Part shown: piece after piece, positions 50,429-56,518 of the stretch | Numbering within the stretch: the first letter of the stretch is position 1 | How the letters are laid out: every line of letters begins with the position of its first letter | Assembly: GCF_004348595.1 (NCBI RefSeq) | Contig: NZ_SMKD01000023.1 | Location: 1-56,518, forward strand | Source: Micromonospora sp. KC723 | GTDB lineage: Bacteria; Actinomycetota; Actinomycetes; Mycobacteriales; Micromonosporaceae | Reading direction: 5' to 3' | Length of the DNA: 56,518 nucleotides | Made by a program: the position numbers and the translations under genes | Notes under the pieces: model-generated | Databases searched by the model: none | What the model was told of the DNA's origin: nothing | The model's input: the letters and a program-made list of their open reading frames with translations, nothing else

Positions 50429-51559
50429 ATGCGCCGCGATCTGCCGTACGTCCTCAGCGGCCTCGTCCTCGGCGTCTTCCTGCTCGGCAACGCCGCGCTC
50501 GCGCCGGACGCCGCTCCGGTCCGGGCGGTCGACGTCGCCCTGGTCCTGGTCATGGCGGCGTCCCTGGCGGCGTGCCGGCGGTACCCGGTGGTGGCCCTGG
50601 TCGCGGTGACCGCCGCCATGCTGGCCCTCCACGTCCGGGTGCACTCCGGGGCGTCCGCCGGGTTCCCCGTCCTGGGCGCGGTCTACGTCGCCGCCTGGCG
50701 AGGGCGCCGATCGGCCGCCGCCCTGGCCAGCATCGTCTTCCTCGGCGGATTCCTGGCCCACGACATCGCCGTCGCGCCTGACGGCCGGCCCGGCCAGCTG
50801 ATCGTCGAGCGGACCGCCCTGCTGCTGGGTTGGTTTGTGGCGGCCAACGTCGCCGGGCTCGTCGCGCGGCAACGCCGGGCGTACCTGGCGCAGGTCGAGC
50901 AGCGGGCGATCGAGGCCGAACGTACCCGCGAGGAGGTGGCGCTGCGTCGCGCGGGAGAGGAGCGTCTGCGCATCGCCCGGGACCTGCACGACTCGCTGAC
51001 CCACAGCATCTCGGTGATCAAGGTGCAGGCCGGTGTCGCCGTGCACCTGGCCCGCAAGCACGGCGAGGAACCGTCATCCGCGCTGCTGGCGATCCAGGAG
51101 GCCAGCAGCGCCGCGATGCGGGAGCTGCGTGCGACGCTGGAGGTCCTGCGCTCACCCTCCGACGTGGACCTTGTCGGTCTGGCCCGGGTGGGCGAGCTCG
51201 CCGAGCGGACCCGGGCCGCCGGCCTGCCGGTGCAGGTGGCCGTCACCGGAAAGCCCCGGGACGTGCCCGCCGAGGTCGACCAGGCCGGCTACCGCGTCGT
51301 CCAGGAGGCCCTGACCAACGTCGCCCGCCACGCCGGCCGCGCCACCGCGCAGATCCACGTCGAGTACGCGCCGGCGCAGCTGATCGTCTCCGTGACCGAC
51401 GACGGTCAGGCTTCGCCGACCCGGCCGGTGACGCCAGGAGTGGGCCTGCGTGGTATGCGGGAACGGGTCGTCGGGCTGGGTGGCACGCTGCAGGCCGCGG
51501 CCCGCGACAGCGGCGGGTTCGGGGTACGGGCCACGTTCCCGTTGGACGGTCCGGTTTGA
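50429..51559 (+). CDS. HisKA_3 sensor histidine kinase
   Basis: This 376-residue kinase has five or so transmembrane segments in the first 165 residues (LSGLVLGVFLLGNAAL, VALVLVMAASLAA, VVALVAVTAAMLAL, LLLGWFVAANVAGLVA) and then a helical linker. The phosphoacceptor is H187 in RIARDLHDSLTHSISVIKV. The ATPase domain has VVQEALTNVARHA and GVGLRGMRERVVGLGG. The ATG at 50429 is preferred to upstream frames. The next gene starts within its stop (TTGA), so the pair is coupled. The divergent multicopper oxidase operon is the natural target. Confidence 0.92.
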   Translation: MRRDLPYVLSGLVLGVFLLGNAALAPDAAPVRAVDVALVLVMAASLAACRRYPVVALVAVTAAMLALHVRVHSGASAGFPVLGAVYVAAWRGRRSAAALASIVFLGGFLAHDIAVAPDGRPGQLIVERTALLLGWFVAANVAGLVARQRRAYLAQVEQRAIEAERTREEVALRRAGEERLRIARDLHDSLTHSISVIKVQAGVAVHLARKHGEEPSSALLAIQEASSAAMRELRATLEVLRSPSDVDLVGLARVGELAERTRAAGLPVQVAVTGKPRDVPAEVDQAGYRVVQEALTNVARHAGRATAQIHVEYAPAQLIVSVTDDGQASPTRPVTPGVGLRGMRERVVGLGGTLQAAARDSGGFGVRATFPLDGPV

Positions 51560-52218
51560 TTCGGGTCCTGCTCGCCGACGACCAGGCCTTGATGCGGGCC
51601 GGATTCCGGGCATTGCTGCACGCCGAGGACGACCTGGAGGTGGTGGGCGAGGCCGCCGACGGCGCCTCGGCCGTCGACCTGTCGCGACGCCTGCGGCCGG
51701 ACGTCGTGCTGATGGACGTGCAGATGCCGGGACTCGACGGCATCGAGGCCACCCGGCGCATCGCCGCCGATCCCGAACTGGCCGCGGTTCGCGTTCTCAT
51801 CCTCACCAACTACGGGCTCGACTCCTATGTCTTCGCCGCGCTCCGCGCGGGCGCCAGCGGGTTCCTCCTCAAGGACGCGGACCCCGCCGATCTGTTGCGG
51901 GCCATCGCCGTCGTGGCTCGCGGCGACGCGCTGCTCGCCCCGGCGGTCACGCGTACGCTCATCAGCGAGTTCGTCGCCGGCCTGCCGCCGGCCGAGCCGG
52001 CGGCAGGCCGGGGCCTGCTGACCGCCCGGGAACGGGAGATCGTCGCGCTCGTCGGCCGGGGGCTGAGCAACGACGAGATCGCCGAGCGCATGGTGATCAG
52101 CCCGTTGACCGTCAAGACGCACGTCAACCGGGCAATGACGAAGCTGCATTGCCGCGACCGTGCCCAGGTGGTCGTGTGGGCGTACGAGTCGGGGCTCATC
52201 ACGCCGCGCCGCCGGTGA
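51556..52218 (+). CDS. NarL/FixJ-family response regulator
   Basis: This 220-residue regulator has a receiver domain (RVLLADDQ, phosphorylation at D54 in VVLMDVQMP) and a LuxR helix-turn-helix (LTAREREIVALVGRGLSNDE, VKTHVNRAMTKLHCRDRAQV). It starts with TTG at 51556, overlapping the kinase stop, which ties it to that kinase. It is very like the other regulator of the window (16267-16932), so the two systems may be paralogous. Confidence 0.92.
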   Translation: MIRVLLADDQALMRAGFRALLHAEDDLEVVGEAADGASAVDLSRRLRPDVVLMDVQMPGLDGIEATRRIAADPELAAVRVLILTNYGLDSYVFAALRAGASGFLLKDADPADLLRAIAVVARGDALLAPAVTRTLISEFVAGLPPAEPAAGRGLLTAREREIVALVGRGLSNDEIAERMVISPLTVKTHVNRAMTKLHCRDRAQVVVWAYESGLITPRRR

Positions 52219-52416
52219 CACCGGAATGGGCCGCGACTGCGCCGGCTCGCTGGACGGGCCGGTCGTGAGCCTCGCCCGGCCCGGTCCGGGATCGGCCGCA
52301 AGCCGGATCGTGACGGTGAATCCAGGGGTTCACGTCGATGCCATGGTCTGTTCGCCGCAATTGATGATCACAAGTCCTAGCGTGGGACGTCCTGACGCTC
52401 CTCGGAAAGGCAGCAT

Positions 52417-53505
52417 GTGAACGCATTGCCCTCGCTGCGGCGCGCCGCGGCCGTCGCTACCGCGGCCGTCCTCGCCGCCGTCCTGGCCGTCCCGTCGACC
52501 GCTGGCGCCCGGTCGCCCGCCGACACCGACTCCGCGCGCGCCGACCTCACGAGCAAGGCGGCACACGCCCTCGTGGACCGCCTCGGCGCCGACCGTACCG
52601 GCGGCGCCTGGCTCGACCGCAGCGGCCGGATGGTCGTGGCGGTGACCGACGCCGCTGCCGAGAAGGCCGTGGTCGACGCGGGCGGCATCGCCCGGATGGT
52701 CACCCACAGCGCGGCCGAGCTGAACGCCATCAACGCCACACTCGCGGCGCAGATCGACACGCCGGGCGTGGCGTTCGGCGTGGACAGCATGAACAACAAG
52801 CTCTTCATCGACGCCGACACGACCGTCTCCGCCGAGGACTACCAGCGGCTCGCCGACCTGGCCGCCTCCCACGGCGGCGCGGTGACGCTGCGGCGGATGC
52901 GCGGCGAGCTCAAGCCGTTCATCCAGGGTGGGCGGTTCATCACGCCCAACCGTGGATCCGAATACGGCTCGTGCTCGGTCGGCTTCAACGTCCGCAAGAA
53001 GGCCAACCCCAACTCGCTGTACATGATCACGGCGGGGCACTGCACCGTGGGCGCGTCCGGCGTCAGCGACTGGTACGACGGCGTCGGTCAGTATGTCGGC
53101 TACGACGCCGGCGGCTACTTTCCGGGCAACGACTTCGGCCTCATCAAGCACAACAACGCCAGCCTCAGCAAACCCGGCAACGTGTGGATCAGCGAGGGCG
53201 TCGTCCGCGACATCACCCACTCCCGCGACGCCGGTCTGGGTGAGACCGTCTGCCACAGCGGTTGGAAGACCGGTTACCGCTGCGGCGAGGTGCTCGCCAA
53301 GAACACCACGGCCAACTATGCCGAGGGTCGGGTGACCGGGCTGGACTACACGAGCTTCTGTGCGGCTGGTGGCGACAGTGGTGGGTCGGTCTTCCACGGC
53401 GACGCCGCGCTCGGCCTCGTCTCCGGTGGGATTCCGGAGGACTGCCGCACGTACGTGCAGCCGGTCAACGAGGCTCTCGCCTGGTACGACGTCGAGGTCT
53501 ACTGA
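52417..53505 (+). CDS. Secreted streptogrisin-type serine protease (S1)
   Basis: This 362-residue pre-pro-protease has a signal peptide (AAAVATAAVLAAVLAVPSTA), a propeptide to about 165 and a mature domain beginning near ITPNRGSEYGSCSVGFNVR. The triad is the His in MITAGHCTV, the Asp in GNDFGLI and the Ser in AAGGDSGGSVF. Cysteines at SCSV, GHC, VCHS, YRCG, FCAAG and DCRT suggest three disulfides. GTG at 52417 follows GAAAGG; an ATG two bases upstream is out of frame. It is probably a nutritional protease. Confidence 0.92.
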   Translation: MNALPSLRRAAAVATAAVLAAVLAVPSTAGARSPADTDSARADLTSKAAHALVDRLGADRTGGAWLDRSGRMVVAVTDAAAEKAVVDAGGIARMVTHSAAELNAINATLAAQIDTPGVAFGVDSMNNKLFIDADTTVSAEDYQRLADLAASHGGAVTLRRMRGELKPFIQGGRFITPNRGSEYGSCSVGFNVRKKANPNSLYMITAGHCTVGASGVSDWYDGVGQYVGYDAGGYFPGNDFGLIKHNNASLSKPGNVWISEGVVRDITHSRDAGLGETVCHSGWKTGYRCGEVLAKNTTANYAEGRVTGLDYTSFCAAGGDSGGSVFHGDAALGLVSGGIPEDCRTYVQPVNEALAWYDVEVY

Positions 53506-53936
53506 AACTCACACCTGAATGACGGCGACGGACGTGAAAACCGTCCGGTGTGCACGTGGGAGGGGGTGAGCAGCCGCCGTGAAACGTGTCGGACGAGTGG
53601 TGGGCCGAGACCAAGCGGCGCTGCCACCCCCGCCGCCACCGCGTCGTCGCCACCCGGGGCGTAGACGTCCCGGCTCGGCCCCTTCTCTGCGCCCGGGAAC
53701 GGCTGGCGCTGGCGTGCCTACGCGTTGCCGCCCACACCAGTTGCGTTCCCGCCACGGCGCGTCGCCGACATCGATCCGGGTCGCGGCGGCGACGCGCAGG
53801 CCGATCGACGGCTCAGCGGCGGACAGCACCCGAGCACAGCCGCAGCACGGCGGTGGAACGGTCGGTCATCCGAGTACATCCCCCGTCGTCGCGTTCTTGG
53901 GCGGGACGGTGCGGGCACCGTCCCGAATGGTTGCCG
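53506..53936. other. Convergent intergenic region
   Basis: This 431-base gap between the streptogrisin-type gene and the epoxide hydrolase gene has no recognisable gene, remnant or repeat beyond the terminator at 53902-53925. Confidence 0.5.
53902..53925 (-). terminator. Hairpin terminator after epoxide hydrolase gene
   Basis: CGGGACGGTG (53902-53911) pairs with CACCGTCCCG (53916-53925) around a four-base loop, 11 bases past the epoxide hydrolase stop. Confidence 0.8.
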
Positions 53937-55091
53937 TCAGCGGAGGGTTCGGAAGAAGTCCCGGATGTCGGCGGTCAGTGTCTCGGGTTCCTCGAGTGCG
54001 GCGAAGTGGCCGCCGCGGTCGACGTCCACCCAGCGGGTGATGGTGTTCTCGCGTTCGGCGTAGCGGCGGATGGCCACGTCATGGGCGAAGACGATCGCCG
54101 CGGTGGGCACCCCGGAGTTCGGCTGCGTGGCGCCCCAGGCGGATTCCTGGGCGTAACCGGTGTACGCCGACGAGCCGGCGGTACCGGTCAGCCAGTAGAT
54201 CGTGGCGTTGGTCAGCAGCAGGTCCCGGTCGACGACCTTGTCCGGCAGCGCCTCACGGGGGTGGGTCCACTCGCGGAACTTGTCCATGATCCAGGCGAGT
54301 TGGCCGACGGGGGAGTCGGTCAGGCCGTACGCGAGGGTCTGGGGCCGGGTGGACTGGATGGCGATGTAGCCGAACTCCTCCCGCATGAACGCCTCGATCC
54401 GGTGGATCCGGTCGCGTTCGAGGTCGGACAGGCCGGGCAGTTCCTCGTCCGACAGCGGCAGTGGCGGCAGCGGGCCGGGACCCCCGTTGACGTGTACGCC
54501 CGCGACGTGGTCCGGCGCGACCCGGCCCAGCTGCGGACTGACCGCGGCTCCGATGTCGCCGCCCTGTGCCCCGTAGCGCTGGTAGCCCAGCCGGCGCATC
54601 AGTTCGGCCCATGCCCGTGCGACGCGACCGGTGTCCCAGCCGGCTTCGGTGGTCGGGCCGGAGAAGCCGAACCCGGGCAGTGACGGGATGACGACGTGGA
54701 ACGCGTCGGCCGGGTCACCGCCGTGGGCGCGTGGGTCGGTCAGCGGTCCGATCAGGTCGAGGAACTCCACCACGGAGCCGGGCCAGCCGTGGGTCAGCAC
54801 CAGCGGAAACGCGTCCGGCTCCGGCGAGCGTACGTGCAGGAAGTGGACCCGCTGCCCGTCGATCAAGGTGGTGAACTGCGGGAACCCGTTCAACCGCGCC
54901 TCAGCAGCCCGCCAGTCGTAGCCGGTGTGCCAGTAGTCGGCCAGCTTCCGCAACCAGGCGCTCGGGACACCGGTGTTCCAGTCGTCACCGGGCAGCGCGA
55001 CGGGCCAGCGGGTGCGGCTGAGCCGATCGCGCAGGTCGTCGAGCTGCTGCTGCGGGATGTCTATGCGGAACGGGATGATGTCTTCGCTCAT
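53937..55091 (-). CDS. Epoxide hydrolase-family protein (EHN domain)
   Basis: This 384-residue protein has the N-terminal EHN segment ([25 protein letters not shown]) and an alpha/beta hydrolase core. The oxyanion motif is [11 protein letters not shown], the nucleophile Asp is in [11 protein letters not shown] and the base His in [13 protein letters not shown], with an acid near VFAHDVA. This is the soluble microsomal-type epoxide hydrolase pattern. The ATG is at 55091-55089. It is divergent from a WYL-domain regulator 63 bases away, which probably controls it. Confidence 0.9.
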   Translation of the reverse strand: MSEDIIPFRIDIPQQQLDDLRDRLSRTRWPVALPGDDWNTGVPSAWLRKLADYWHTGYDWRAAEARLNGFPQFTTLIDGQRVHFLHVRSPEPDAFPLVLTHGWPGSVVEFLDLIGPLTDPRAHGGDPADAFHVVIPSLPGFGFSGPTTEAGWDTGRVARAWAELMRRLGYQRYGAQGGDIGAAVSPQLGRVAPDHVAGVHVNGGPGPLPPLPLSDEELPGLSDLERDRIHRIEAFMREEFGYIAIQSTRPQTLAYGLTDSPVGQLAWIMDKFREWTHPREALPDKVVDRDLLLTNATIYWLTGTAGSSAYTGYAQESAWGATQPNSGVPTAAIVFAHDVAIRRYAERENTITRWVDVDRGGHFAALEEPETLTADIRDFFRTLR

Positions 55092-55123
55092 GAGTACGAC
55101 AGTAGGCAGGGAAGAGGACAGCT

Positions 55124-55145
55124 TCTGCCCTAGCTGGCTGGCAGA
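55124..55145. promoter_or_regulatory. Inverted repeat TCTGCC-N10-GGCAGA
   Basis: Perfect six-base arms at 55124-55129 and 55140-55145 lie in the 63-base gap between the epoxide hydrolase and WYL regulator starts. It is the best operator candidate there, but the arms are short. Confidence 0.4.
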
Positions 55146-55154
55146 CTTCCCCAC

Positions 55155-56105
55155 ATGTTGGAGACCTCGGCGCGGCTGCTCCGCCTGCTGTCCCTGCTGC
55201 AGACCCCCCGCGACTGGACCGGTGCCGAGTTGGCCGGGCGCCTCGACGTCGACGTGCGAACCGTTCGGCGTGACGTCGACAAGCTGCGGGTCCTCGGCTA
55301 TCCGGTGCATGCGACACCGGGCGTTGCCGGCTACCGACTCGGCGCCGGCGCGAAGCTTCCACCGCTGCTACTCGACGACGAGGAGGCGATCGCCGTCGCC
55401 ATCGGGCTGCGCACCGCGGCGACCGGCACGGTGGCCGGCATCGAGGAGGCGTCCGTGCGTGCGCTCGCCAAACTCGAGCAGGTCCTTCCGTCGCGCCTAC
55501 GGCACCGGGTCAACCTGTTGCACTCGGTCACCGTCGCCGCTCCCGTCGCCGGCCCGACCATCGATCCGGAAACCCTGACCGCGGTCGCAACGGCCTGCCG
55601 CGATCACCACCGGCTTCGCTTCGACTACCGCAGCCACGACGGCACGACGTCGGTCCGCACGACAGAGCCCCACCGGCTCGTCCACACCGGCCGACGCTGG
55701 TATCTCGTCGCCTGGGACGTCGAGCGCGCCGACTGGCGCACGTACCGGATGGACCGGCTGGCGCCCCGCGTCCCGGCGGGTCCCCGATTCACCCCACGCG
55801 AAGCACCCGACGTCGACCTCGCCGCGTATCTGTTCCGTGGCGTCTCGGCCGCGGTATACCGCTACCAGGCACGCGTCACCCTGCACGTCTCCGCGGAGAC
55901 GGCCGCCGAGCAGGTCCTCCCCACCGTCGGCCTCATCGAAGCCGTCGACTCACGAACCTGCCTCCTGCACACCGGATCGAACTCCCTCGACGAACTTGCC
56001 GTCCACCTCGGCCTGTTCGACCTCCCCTTCACCGTGAACGAACCACCCGAACTGATCGCACGTATCCGCGACCTCGCCGCCCGCCTCACCGACGGCGTCC
56101 GCTGA
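55155..56105 (+). CDS. HTH and WYL-domain transcriptional regulator (YafY-type)
   Basis: This 316-residue regulator has an N-terminal DeoR-like winged helix ([39 protein letters not shown]) and a WYL domain at about 140-230 ([30 protein letters not shown]) with a WCX-like C-terminus. WYL proteins often bind nucleic-acid or small ligands. The ATG is at 55155. The divergent epoxide hydrolase is its likely target. Confidence 0.9.
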   Translation: MLETSARLLRLLSLLQTPRDWTGAELAGRLDVDVRTVRRDVDKLRVLGYPVHATPGVAGYRLGAGAKLPPLLLDDEEAIAVAIGLRTAATGTVAGIEEASVRALAKLEQVLPSRLRHRVNLLHSVTVAAPVAGPTIDPETLTAVATACRDHHRLRFDYRSHDGTTSVRTTEPHRLVHTGRRWYLVAWDVERADWRTYRMDRLAPRVPAGPRFTPREAPDVDLAAYLFRGVSAAVYRYQARVTLHVSAETAAEQVLPTVGLIEAVDSRTCLLHTGSNSLDELAVHLGLFDLPFTVNEPPELIARIRDLAARLTDGVR

Positions 56106-56181
56106 CCGCCACACCCGACTTCGGGCCAGATCCCGAGGTCGAGCGGGCCGGGCGGCGCACGCCCGACCCGCCCGACGGGGC

Positions 56182-56518
56182 TCAGCCGGCGCCGCAGGAA
56201 ACCGACGCGGGGCGGCTGTTCGCTCCGTTCCACGAGCCGATGAAGCCGAACGTGGTGCTGGCCCCCGCGGCCAGGTTGCCGTTGTAGCTCATGTTGCGAG
56301 CGGTGACGGTTGACCCGCTGCTGGTCACGGTCGCGTTCCAGGCCTGGGTCACGCTCTGGCCGTCAGCGAAGGACCACGTGACGACCCAGCCACGGATGGC
56401 CGAGGCGCCGGCGGTCACCCGGACCTCGCCCTGGAAGCCACCCGGCCACTGGTTCGCGTTCGAGTACGTGGCCGTGCAGCCGCCGGGCGGGGGCGTGGTC
56501 GGCGGGGGTGACGTGGGC
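56182..56518 (-). CDS. C-terminal CBM2 of a secreted enzyme (5' part beyond window)
   Basis: Only the C-terminus is visible, read on the minus strand into the window. A proline- and glycine-rich linker leads to a CBM2 with WPGGFQGEVRVTAGASAI, RGWVVTWSFADGQS, TQAWNATVTSSGSTV and ASTTFGFIGSWNGANS, ending SVSCGAG and a stop at 56184-56182. The module closely resembles the CBM2 at the other end of the window and probably binds cellulose. The catalytic domain is outside, so the enzyme cannot be named. Confidence 0.88.
   Translation of the reverse strand, partial: PTSPPPTTPPPGGCTATYSNANQWPGGFQGEVRVTAGASAIRGWVVTWSFADGQSVTQAWNATVTSSGSTVTARNMSYNGNLAAGASTTFGFIGSWNGANSRPASVSCGAG

Noticed and set aside
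53579..54040. Open frames in the gap between the protease and epoxide hydrolase genes
   Set aside because: They are rich in Arg, Pro and Gly, show no motif or ribosome site, and partly overlap the epoxide hydrolase gene in antisense.

Overview
The window is very GC-rich, carries GTG and TTG starts with strong GGAGG-type ribosome binding sites, and encodes a dense set of secreted polysaccharide-active enzymes with CBM2, ricin-type (CBM13) and CBM42 modules. Together with actinobacterial families (NarL-type two-component pairs, streptogrisin, luciferase-like oxidoreductase, WYL regulator, Tat exports) this points to a chromosomal segment of a soil actinomycete, most likely Micromonosporaceae. 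The taxon is inferred, not proven. I see no rRNA, tRNA, CRISPR array, insertion sequence or phage gene.

Layout. 0-9.4 kb is a hemicellulose block: a GH5_8 beta-mannanase with C-terminal CBM2 (cut by the left edge), a divergent LacI regulator, a decayed CBM2 fragment, a GH31 alpha-xylosidase, a decayed ricin-B fragment and two secreted GH43 enzymes. 9.4-16.3 kb holds a LysR/D-amino-acid oxidase pair, a zinc-ribbon protein, the remnant of an alpha/beta hydrolase, a GH15 enzyme and two coupled membrane proteins of unknown role. 16.3-20 kb is a histidine kinase, multicopper oxidase and response regulator in one direction. 20-22 kb is a TetR/flavin monooxygenase pair with a clear operator. 22-25.8 kb is an RsbQ / RsbP-like / RsbV-like partner-switching module. 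25.9-28.4 kb is an ABC exporter with its TetR. 28.5-30.7 kb is a LysR with a flavodoxin-like, NTF2-like and tautomerase operon. 31.5-33.4 kb is a GH43 arabinan-type enzyme. 33.7-41 kb has a TSUP permease, a MarR remnant, a large subtilisin-like protease, a luciferase-like oxidoreductase and a Tat-exported beta-carbonic anhydrase. 41.3-46.8 kb is a frameshifted LamG/glycosidase/CBM protein and a CE2 esterase with CBM2. 47.1-52.2 kb is a second multicopper oxidase operon, divergent from a second kinase/regulator pair. 52.4-56.1 kb carries a streptogrisin-type protease, an epoxide hydrolase and a WYL regulator, and the right edge cuts another CBM2 protein.

How the parts may work together. The GH5_8, GH31, GH43, CE2 and LamG proteins would take apart mannan, xyloglucan and arabinoxylan or arabinan outside the cell. 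Several of their upstream regions hold LacI-type palindromes of different sequence, so several regulators probably act. Each multicopper oxidase sits beside its own NarL-family two-component pair. The RsbQ-RsbP-RsbV locus looks like a complete small-molecule-sensing input to a sigma-factor partner switch.

The most notable points are the RsbQ/RsbP/RsbV locus, the two oxidase/two-component loci (one oxidase fused to a multi-pass membrane domain), the frameshifted 1217-residue LamG glycosidase with paired operators, and four gene remnants between intact genes. Function calls come from motif recognition by eye; no database search was run.
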